Translations under genes and position numbers: made by a program
Shown: one piece after another, positions 56,166 to 64,000 of the stretch
How the letters are laid out: every line of letters begins with the position of its first letter
Position numbering within the stretch: the first letter of the stretch is position 1
Assembly (NCBI GenBank): GCA_963971285.1
Contig: OZ020261.1
Coordinates: forward strand, 5,459,983 to 5,523,982
DNA length: 64,000 bases
Origin: Astropecten irregularis
Lineage: Eukaryota; Echinodermata; Asteroidea; Paxillosida; Astropectinidae
Direction of reading: 5' to 3'
The notes under the pieces: generated by a model
The model's input: only the letters and a program-made list of their open reading frames with translations
What the model was told of the DNA's origin: nothing
Databases searched by the model: none

Positions 56166-56297
56166 AAGAGTTTGCAACGCGTTGGTCAATCACAATGCGC
56201 AGAATCGGTGGAACCTTTCCAGATGCGCATTGGGTTGCCAAATCATGGGCATTGTGCTATCGGTCAACTTGTTGCAAACTCTTGGAAGCGCTCTATT
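56166..56297. repeat. family K element (gene B intron)
   Basis: GAGTTTGCAACGCGTTGGTC, ACCTTTCCAGATGCGCATTG and GTTGCAAACTCTTGGAAGCG. Confidence 0.72.
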
Positions 56298-56432
56298 GTG
56301 AATCAACCGTATGATTTGCCCTGCTAAGGACAAGTGTCTTGGCCGTGTGGAAGGTACTTGTCTCGTAGTCTCTGACCGCCCTTAAACGATGGTTAAGTTT
56401 CCCGGTGACTCTACCTGCTACATGACACTCAC

Positions 56433-56600
56433 CTTCGTACTGCTGGTAGCTGCTGTCCATGACATCTTGCTCGCGACCATACTCTCCAACTTTCAGGGTC
56501 ATCATGGTGATGTCGTTCTTGTCAATCTGGATCGTGTTGGCAGCCTTCTCGCTTTCTCTCATCACCAGGGCCGTCAGGACCGTGGCGTTAACTAGATCAT
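56433..56600 (-). CDS. mesh-like gene B exon (vWD)
   Basis: Acceptor TTGCAG|ATGATC; donor CGAAG|GTGAGT. Encodes DLVNATVLTALVMRESEKAA..ITMMTLKVGEYGREQDVMD. Confidence 0.87.
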
Positions 56601-57276
56601 CTGCAAAAGAAGAGTTTCGTTTAAAAATCGTTTGATCATTATGTGTCAATGAGTGTGTGGCTTTCCGACTACATGGGTGATGTTCTGATTTTGATCAGTA
56701 CCACAATTTAAGAATGTACTCGAATTTTGGAAGAAATTGCCTTCGACTACAGACATCAATTCAAATCACGGCATAAGACTTAAACTGAACATTTGACGAG
56801 GAAGTGCTCCTCAATTATTCTTCTTTTGCTGGTTAATGCTCCTCTCTGAAACAGTGACGGGGAATTACATATTGGCGACTCCGAAGTCTGATCAAAGAGA
56901 GTGGGCTCAAACAGTGTCCAGCGAGTCGATGCTTAGTGAAATATGAAGTTAGTGTGTCAGGGGAAAGCCTGGGTTGGGAGCTGCTTTACGTCCTTGTCGT
57001 CCCCCTGGCAAATTATCCTGAGCTGGCAACAGTTTCGGCAACCCATCAGTTAAATCACGACATGGCTTTAAACATGCTGTTTTGGTTTACATACGGAAAA
57101 CTGGGAATACTAGAAGATTGAGCCCGATCCTCTTATCAATATAGCTGTTTTCTGAGTATTGAGAGTGCTTCTCTCTCCAAATGTGTCTGGTCCCTCGGTT
57201 AACTCCTCGGGCTTGGACCAACCTTCCAGCACTTACAGTTGCTGTGTCATGTTTAGGCTACTGAATAGGGACCTAC

Positions 57277-57429
57277 CGTCAGCGTTAAGGACTCTCTCGA
57301 ATCGTCCCTGCAAGCGGAAGTCCGTCTGACTGGCTCCTTTCGTCTTCAGCAGGATATATTCACCGAGGCCGTTGAACGTGTAGCTGGCGTTGTCCAGAGT
57401 GACGAAATGGGGGTCGCCGAACACCATCG
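57277..57429 (-). CDS. mesh-like gene B exon (vWD start, GDPH site)
   Basis: Acceptor TCTTAG|CGATGG; donor GACG|GTAGGT. Encodes [24 protein letters not shown] is at 57407-57418. Same 153-nt length as gene A. Confidence 0.94.
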
Positions 57430-57547
57430 CTAAGAGGAATACCGAGTTGAATTATGTCAGTTAGATTTGAGATACTTTGCAACTGACTTGTGAACACAAT
57501 GGGTAGTTTTAGAGTGCACTCTGTGCCTTGGGGGAGAGTGACTCTGA

Positions 57548-57688
57548 GGCCGTGTCCCAAATCTCTAGCTGTGGCTGCAATTTATACACGACCACCTATG
57601 ACAGCCACTAGCCAGTGCCTGCAGAGGTTCGAATAGACTTGTGTGCCACTTGTGTGTCACAGCCAGAGATTTAGGACATGGTACAGCC
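57548..57688. repeat. family J element (gene A/B locus)
   Basis: GGCCGTGTCCCAAATCTCTA and CAGCCAGAGATTTAGGACAT, with ACAGCCACTAGCCAGTGCCT in common with the copy at 15.2 kb. Confidence 0.65.
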
Positions 57689-58572
57689 TAACTCTAGGTT
57701 ATGCGCCTATGAAATTGAGGCATTCAGCTGCAATTGGTGAAAGGAAAGGGGTCACGTTTTCATCTTACAGGGTTCGAGTATTCCTCGGAAAAGTATGGAA
57801 ATACGAATAAAAAAGGCGAATGTGGTTCGGTCCTAATTTGGTGAAATGATGTATCCCCGTTTGGGGTCATTTTGAGGAAAATAAATGTAAAGATTGAGCC
57901 AAAGTTTGCCTTTTCATTGTTACAGACTACAAAACTGTAATTTTCTAATGTCCTGCCAACCATAATTTTGTTCTGTTTAGTAATTGTTCATATCGTATGG
58001 ATATTATTTTGTGAAAATATTGACATTTTTGTGAAGATACATCGTTTCAAATTAAAAATAGTCCGCTTAACAAAACTTTATTATGGAGAAATGATGTATG
58101 TGTGTACTTAATCACTATATACGCATTAATATGGTAAAATGATGTAAGTACGAGATACATCATTTTACCGTATTAATTTGCCAGATTTGGCAAGGGATGT
58201 ACACGTATGTCCGGCATACATAATTTCACTGAGAAAATGTCGCTCTGGATATATTTTTACGCTAAGATACATTATTCTATCTCTTAAACGCTTCACTTCT
58301 CGGGTTTGATATTCTCAGAATCGAAAAAAGCGCCCTCACTTTTGTGGGATATGGCTCTAACTCAAATTCGCCTAAAAATCGACTAACATCATTTTACCAA
58401 ATTAAGGCCGGGTTGTTCTCGAACGATCCTGATAAAATGTCCTCATGTTACACGGGCCTTACAGGTAACATTCTCCTATTCCTTTACAGAACTACAAGTT
58501 TGTCATTCCTGAAGACTACTGAATTTGGAGCTTTTCTCTGCAAGTGAATACGGGAAGCAGTCTCGCTCTCAT

Positions 58573-58725
58573 GTAGACATTTCAGGGTGCATCCATCATA
58601 CATTGGAAGCAGTACAATCAAACAGAGGCTTGGATTCCAAGTAGTCTGGTGCCCATTTTCTTTTTCTTTTTAGAATCTTTTCCAATGGGTACACAAGGAA
58701 GGAGACAAGATGGATGCCCCGTGAA
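58573..58725. mobile_element. TIR element (GGTGCATCCATC ends), uninterrupted
   Basis: AGGGTGCATCCATCATACAT and CAAGATGGATGCCCCGTGAA. It is the short form of the 30.1 kb element. Confidence 0.75.
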
Positions 58726-58864
58726 TAAGGTGTTTTGGCCTGTTTAGTCATACCAGACCCTGTAATGCGACTGTGTGAAATTACACTTGAGCATACCATT
58801 TTCTCTCAAGGCAGAAGATGACATCAACAGTGGGATGTCTTAAAGACACTGGCTTAGATATTAC

Positions 58865-59106
58865 CTGGTCTGACGGGCTCGTAGTCTTTACAGTCCCGCG
58901 TAGGCCTGGCCATGCGATAGAGGTTATCCTTGTCCTTGCCGATGATATTGCAGAAGATGTAAGGCACGAGGTCCGTGGCTGCCCCGGACAGGCCTGGTAC
59001 CTTCCCGGCGTAGCGGCTGATGCGATTGGAGAAACTGCCGTAGATGCTGTCCTGGGCGTACACCAAGTTATCGTCACCGTCGTAGCAGCATTCGCTGTCC
59101 GCTCGA
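58865..59106 (-). CDS. mesh-like gene B exon (AMOP, remainder)
   Basis: Acceptor CCCCAG|TCGAGC; donor ACCAG|GTAATA. Contains DSECCYDGDDNLVYAQDS, YIFCNIIGKDKDNLY and MARPTRDCKDYEPVRP. It equals exons 11 and 12 of gene A without the intron between them. Confidence 0.92.
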
Positions 59107-59430
59107 CTGGGGCTGAGACAGGTGGAAACAGAAGTTAATTCATGGCACCTGCTAGCTTGGTGACGAAGCCGAAGCTAGCAGCTAAAATGGACCATTTAGC
59201 TCATATCATAATATGATTTGTTAAACCAAGGTTGAGTTGGTATAGACGTAAATTAGTCAAAGAGATAAGTCTTTGGACTTCAGCGCGCAAACGATAGTCA
59301 TAAACGTCAGAACAATAAATTGACATTTTTAAGTTCGGCGTCGATCATTCTGTGAATTTGAGCTTTGAAAAGCACCTCGGCTACTCCATCAACCTACACG
59401 GCCTAAAGTCATGCTTTGATCAACCAAAAG

Positions 59431-59549
59431 GGATGCAGTGGTCGATTTCATCAAACTCATCAAGCTGCGTAGGATAGGCCCCCTACGATGGGTTATCTTT
59501 CGTAAATCGAGTTACGATCGATAGAGGAACGATCGTGAAATCGATCCCA
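59431..59549. mobile_element. MITE family E (gene B intron)
   Basis: GTGGTCGATTTCATCAAACT to ATCGTGAAATCGATCCC, with CGATGGGTTATCTTTCGTAA. Confidence 0.75.
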
Positions 59550-59710
59550 GTCTTAATGCCTCTGATGAAATCGCAAGGAACGTTGCCAGTAAATTCAGCT
59601 CATCATAAGCAGGACCAATTTTGACAATTGTTTCCCCTGCCTAGCTACCTAAATAATTTGGCATGCTACGATGCTGGTGCTAGGACCATAAGCGACCTTA
59701 AAGAACCTAC

Positions 59711-60025
59711 TTTCTGACAATGCCCAGTACACAGTGCTTGATCCCCGGCCTGGCGAAGCAGTATTCAAGCTTGTCAAGAGACTCAGCTGTTTGCCTGGTC
59801 GAGTCGCAGTACGGGGAGGTCACGAAGCGAGCCTTGTCGGCCAGGGCCTGAGACAGCGTGCACGGACAGACGTTCAAGTCCTGGACAAACGGGGGCTTCT
59901 TCTGGTCCTCCTCGTACCAGCTGGCGCAGTAGTCGTTGGACCAGGTCACTGGGTCCTCCTGGAAGCCCTCGTCGCTTAGGAGGTAGCCGAGGAAGTGGAC
60001 GTCAGTGGACAGAATGAGGCCATCC
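59711..60025 (-). CDS. mesh-like gene B exon (AMOP, first part)
   Basis: Acceptor GTCCAG|GGATGG; donor AGAAA|GTAGGT. Contains VHFLGYLLSDEGFQEDP and CPCTLSQALADKARF, the AMOP signature. 315 nt, as in gene A. Confidence 0.93.
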
Positions 60026-60136
60026 CTGGACATGGAATGAAATTAACATTTCAGAGTTTTTAGAGCAAGAATCTGTCACACAAGCTTAGCAAAGGGTAGC
60101 CTACGCAGTACACTTATGTAAATAAAGACACACAGA

Positions 60137-60284
60137 GGTTTATATCACCAAACTCATCATAGCTTGCTATCAATCGTCGGAATCAATATGCATTGCGTCC
60201 CACGTAGGATAGGCCTCCTGTGATGGGTTATCCTTCGTAACTCGAGTAATACGACCGATTGTGGGGCTTCATGAAATCGACCCG
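60137..60284. mobile_element. MITE family E (gene B intron)
   Basis: Ends ATATCACCAAACTCATCATA and GGCTTCATGAAATCGACCC, with GATGGGTTATCCTTCGTAAC. Confidence 0.75.
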
Positions 60285-60356
60285 GGTACTAGCTGGTGAT
60301 TAAACTTCAATCCCAGTGAAGACTCCACCGAGTGGAAACAAGTTCATTTACATATC

Positions 60357-60615
60357 AGAGACACTTGGCCGAGTGGTCTGGCGTGTCGAACTCAAGGTCT
60401 TGTGGTCAGTCCACAGATTTTGGGTTTGAATCCAGCCATGGGTTAGTGGTGCTTGCGTCCTTCAGCAAGTTGCTTTGTCGCATATTCACCCAGGTGTAAA
60501 TGGGTACCTGCGCGGGTAGAGATGGCTTTGTGGTTTGATTGTCTGCGCTTTAAAGTATCCGGGGCAGTATACTCCCCAGGGAGTTGAGATTGTTCCAGGA
60601 ATGTAAATTATGGCC
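60357..60615 (+). repeat. tRNA-derived SINE S2
   Basis: GGCCGAGTGGTCTGGCGTGT, TTGGGTTTGAATCCAGCCAT, then the shared core and GGGAGTTGAGATTGTTCCAG tail. Confidence 0.72.
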
Positions 60616-60705
60616 CCGAAGTCTCTAATTGCACCGAAAGTCATGTTGTCGTACCGTCACGAGAGGGCGCCAAATAAAAGGAAAAAAATGAATTAATTAT
60701 CTTAC

Positions 60706-60827
60706 GGCTTGGATGCTGCGGCAATGCGTATGATACCGAGTGCGTTACTGCTAGTGATGTCCGTGTTGATCCCCTCCGGTATGATATACCTGCCACTGTT
60801 GCTAACGTTAACGGCTAGCTCTGTCTC
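60706..60827 (-). CDS. mesh-like gene B exon (extracellular)
   Basis: Acceptor TTTCAG|GAGACA; donor AAGCC|GTAAGA. Encodes ETELAVNVSNSGRYIIPEG and ALGIIRIAAASKP, aligned with gene A exon 9. Confidence 0.85.
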
Positions 60828-61283
60828 CTGAAAACAACATAAGATTTCCATGCAGACAAACAGTTAGCCAAATCCATGTTCAACAAACCCCTTTAGTTAT
60901 AATGTCATGTGTTTATGAGTTTGATCAACTTTCAAAACCGTTTCCTTGTGGAAATGATGCATCCCAAGACAATGAAGCTACAGCAAGTAAGCAGTGACCT
61001 AATTTCTGAACACAAATTGCGATTTTGAGATATTTTGAAGACTTCTAAAAAGAGACTTCCATTGGTTGAATGTTACGTTTCATGAACTAGTTAAAATTGG
61101 TCGAATGGGGGCGCTGTGTTAGATGACGTAATAGCACAGACAAACAAAATGTATGTTTGGGCATCTCGTTGGAGGATTCTATGTAAGTGGCACTGAGATC
61201 GAGAGTTTTCTTTTCATATATAATATAGCTATGATCATGGTAATTGAAGAAGTTTCAACAACTAGTACAACTTTGCCGAATTT

Positions 61284-61600
61284 GAACGAGTGCAACCAAA
61301 GATCTTAAAAGCACAAGATAGGACACTTGCCGTATAAAGTGAAACAACAGGAACCTGACTACTGAGTAGTGCGGGGATTTGGGCGAATTGGGCGCCTGCA
61401 TAGTTTCCACACATTTGTACTTGCCCAACGTAAGCGGCGCTATTCCCAATTTAATTGGGGAATAGCGCCGCTTACGTTGGGCAAGGAAAATAGAGATGTA
61501 TCTGTACACGAAATCCTTGTTTCACTGCGCCCTGCATGTACAAACAGATAGGCAGTGTCCTATCTTGTTCTTTTAAGATCTTTGGTGCAACGCACAAACA
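61284..61600. mobile_element. fold-back element with perfect ~28-base inner hairpin (gene B intron)
   Basis: The outer arms GTGCAACCAAAGATCTTAAA and TTTAAGATCTTTGGTGCAAC (slightly modified) enclose AGATAGGACACTTGCC/GGCAGTGTCCTATCTTG. The inner arms GCCCAACGTAAGCGGCGCTA and TAGCGCCGCTTACGTTGGGC are perfect around AATTTAATT (61423-61486). Confidence 0.83.
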
Positions 61601-61699
61601 AGCCAAACAGTCCACTATTATGCGAATGCTCTGTGTACAAAACGAATAGCCATTTCTTTGTGTGTGTTTTTTTTTCATTCAAAGTCTGAAAATAGGTAC

Positions 61700-61887
61700 C
61701 GTCCATCCGAGGGCGCCCCCTGTCGTCGTCTCGTTCTCCTCTCGGTAGCTTAGGATGGTGATGGTCACTAAGCTGTCATCGAATGCGGAGCTGTCCCACG
61801 TGACCTTCAGATCTGTCTGTTTCGTGAACCATTTCATTTCCCAGGGGTCAGTGCGCAACACGCCCGGAGTTTCAGAATCAATGGGCA
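61700..61887 (-). CDS. mesh-like gene B exon (extracellular)
   Basis: Acceptor CCGCAG|TGCCCA; donor ACG|GTACCT, a weak donor chosen because it keeps phase. Encodes LKVTWDSSAFDDSLVTITIL, aligned with gene A exon 8. Confidence 0.78.
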
Positions 61888-62599
61888 CTGCGGAGTGATA
61901 ATAGGAAAGTCATTTTTTAAGTTGGTTGGTTAGTGAGTCGATTTGTTTGTTTGTTGACACGTGTTTGTGAAATAGGGCGCCTACATACCCTGCAAGATAA
62001 ATACCACATACATCCCCCAACACACTCTTGTTACATTGTAACGGACCCACCCCAAAAAATCCTATACAGAATTTCCTCAGATTCATGGAAATCAATGGAA
62101 ACACAATGTAGAGGGCGCACTCTGTCACATTTCTTCCAGCAAATGAGGGCGCACTCCAGCTGGCGATTAATTTCCCCTGTTTCTATTTGTGTGTGTGTGT
62201 GTGAGTTCTCCCTAAGCATTCGTCTCGTAGCAGGATAGCTTTCCTGTGCTCTAATAAATATGACAACAAACGGATGCTTCAAAGCATTAAAGACTGTTGT
62301 CTTTTTCAACGAATACCATGAACAAGTCTTTAAGGGATGTAGAACAGTACATGGAAATGACAGAATTAAGCTATAGGCCTACCGTATACCCCAAAACGAC
62401 TTGCGATTCATGTACATGTAATTGGCCCTGCAGTGTATATTACACGGAAAGCTAGTAGACGTACACCATGCTTGTACCGCAGTAATGGCGGATGATATTT
62501 CGTGCCGTTGGATCGGTGTATTTTTTCTGTATAGAAACCCACGCCTCTTCCCAACATGGTGAGTATACTCATTGTGGAGTTGTTTTTTTGGCTACTTAC

Positions 62600-62869
62600 T
62601 GATGGTAAAAAGGGTATGAGACCACGCCAACCCTCCATTCAAGGACAAGGAGGCCCTGACGTGGCCAATACGATCCATCATGGGCATGATGCAGGTAGCC
62701 TTGTACTTGCTGACGAAGGTGCAAGGCACCGTGGCCGAGATGGCTTCATCACTGTCTACCTCTTTGAACTGAAACATGATTTCGTTGCTGGCGTCGAAAC
62801 ACTTGCCGCCGAAGGTGAGCCTGCTTCCGCCCCGCATACTGGCATGAGTTGGGTAGACCAACAGATCAT
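62600..62869 (-). CDS. mesh-like gene B exon (IPT/TIG-like domain)
   Basis: Acceptor CTCATAG|ATGATC; donor CATCA|GTAAGT. Contains GGSRLTFGGKCFDASNEI, PCTFVSKYKATCIMP and VRASLSLNGGLAWSHTLFTI, typical of an IPT/TIG fold. Confidence 0.9.
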
Positions 62870-62984
62870 CTATGAGACAAGGTATAGACACACATAAAAT
62901 GATGATAACAAATGCTGGCTCGAGAAGCTTATTAGGGTCATTTAAATTAGGGGATTAGAACAAGCTTTGGCTTAGGCTTAGGCT

Positions 62985-63310
62985 ACTACTGATGTTGCTA
63001 CTACTGCTGCTGTTGCTCCCACTGCTGCTGCTACTCCTGCTACTGATGCTGCTGCTACTACTATTGTTGTTACTGCTGCTGCTGCTATTGCTACTGATGC
63101 TGCTGGTACGCATATTGTTGCTAATGCTGTTACTGCTGCTGTCGCTACTGGTGCTGCTGTTACTCTTGCTGCTGCTTCTGCTGCTACTGCTGCTACTGGT
63201 GCTGGTGCTGCTGTTACTGTTACTGCTGCTACTGCTGCTACTACAACAGCTACTGATTATGTTTCTGCTGCTTCTACCGAAGCCTCTGATCTGCTAGTGC
63301 AAAATTAATC
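62985..63310. repeat. CTG/CTA trinucleotide-rich block, copy 1
   Basis: Runs of TGCTGCTACTGCTGTTACT, ending with CTTCTACCGAAGCCTCTG and a unique TTAATCTTGATCTTCATTTG. In a gene B intron. Confidence 0.9.
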
Positions 63311-63760
63311 TTGATCTTCATTTGCTGCAATGCTGCGTGATGCTGCTACTGCTGTTTATATTGTTGCTGCTGCTACTGCTGCTACTGCTGTTATTGTTGT
63401 TGCTGCTACTGCTGCTGCTACAGCTGCTACTGTTGCTGGTGCAGCTGCTACAGCTGCTACTGCTGCTACTGCTGCTGCTACAGCTGCTACTGCTGCTGCT
63501 ACAGCTGCTACTGCTGCTACTGCTGCTACTGCTGCTTCTGCTGCTGGAGCAGTTGCTACTGCTGCTGCTGCTACAGCTGCTATTGATTCTGTTTCTGCTT
63601 CTTCTACCGAAGCATCTGCTAGTGCGAAATTAATCTTGATCTTCTTTTGCTGCAATGCTGCGTGATGCTGCTGCTAATAATGTCGCCACGTCCTATTGCT
63701 GCAGCTGCTGGTATTGTAACTATTGCTGCTGAAGCTGTTACTATTTAGTGACAAGTCTCA
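63311..63760. repeat. CTG/CTA trinucleotide-rich block, copy 2
   Basis: It repeats the arrangement of copy 1, including CTTCTACCGAAGCATCTG, TTAATCTTGATCTTCTTTTG and CAATGCTGCGTGATGCTGCT. The tandem unit is therefore larger than the triplet. ORFs on both strands are low-complexity artefacts. Confidence 0.9.
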
Positions 63761-63859
63761 GCTCTTTGTTTATGTTAACAAAATACGTACCCCATAAAAT
63801 CCCTTACCCAAATACCACCAATGTTTCTAATTTTAGGTCATCATGAACTGCTCTTTTAC

Positions 63860-64000
63860 CTGATTCTCTGCATTCAGGATAATACACCTCGCTGTCGGTG
63901 ACTCGGTAGATGAAGACACCGGGTGTTTCTTTCTTATCAAGGTTGGATTCCTGAGGTAGGTCCAGAGCGCCTCGATCGAAGTCTCTTAAGTCCACCAAGT
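63860..64000 (-). CDS. mesh-like gene B exon at window edge (NIDO end, partial)
   Basis: Open to the window edge; donor AATCAG|GTAAAA. Encodes KKETPGVFIYRVTDSEVYYPECRES, matching the NIDO end of gene A (GMFMYHISRVNVKYPVCKE). Confidence 0.85.

Noticed and set aside
62992-63665. Poly-Leu and poly-Ala ORFs on both strands
   Set aside because: Trinucleotide repeats open in several frames at once and lie in a gene B intron.

Overview
This window is nuclear DNA from an invertebrate animal. It has long introns with GT/AG boundaries, scattered protein-like exons, tRNA-derived SINEs, and a dense population of small inverted-repeat elements. The protein families, the very frequent 'taggcct' words and the repeat style suggest a non-vertebrate deuterostome. 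My best guess is an echinoderm, possibly a sea star. No sequence search could be run, so the species call is inference.

Three protein-coding genes are supported. (1) On the + strand near 13 kb, a compact bHLH gene whose C-terminal half is immediately recognisable as NHLH (NSCL/HEN). It has an upstream splice acceptor and a short uORF. (2) On the - strand, a complete 24-coding-exon gene from an ATG at 42504 to a stop at 19079. It encodes a 1272-residue type I membrane protein with signal peptide, NIDO, Ig/E-set-like region, AMOP, vWD with a GDPH site, two sushi domains, TM helix and long cytoplasmic tail. This is the architecture of Drosophila Mesh and relatives (SUSD2/MUC4 group). (3) On the - strand directly upstream, the last 16 exons of a tandem paralogue (49113 to beyond the right edge). 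It has the same domain order and exon phases but a different, short acidic tail. I placed exon boundaries by reading GT/AG sites and checking that phase is kept at each junction. The summed coding lengths are exact multiples of three in both genes.

Layout: 1-12.7 kb is gene-poor, with an AT-rich ~212-bp tandem repeat array, MITEs and possible cis-regulatory clusters. 12.7-13.4 kb is nhlh. 13.4-19 kb is repeats. 19-42.5 kb is mesh-like gene A. 42.5-49 kb is the intergenic spacer. 49.1-64 kb is mesh-like gene B.

Much of the non-coding DNA is made of at least a dozen short non-autonomous repeat families, present in 2-11 copies each. Some are nested, and some lie within about 15 bases of a splice donor. 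No transposase or reverse-transcriptase ORF was seen. Several families share a terminal motif of the type GGNC(A/G)ATTTCA(T/C)(A/G)AA although their interiors differ. Two related families are bounded by TTAA on both sides.
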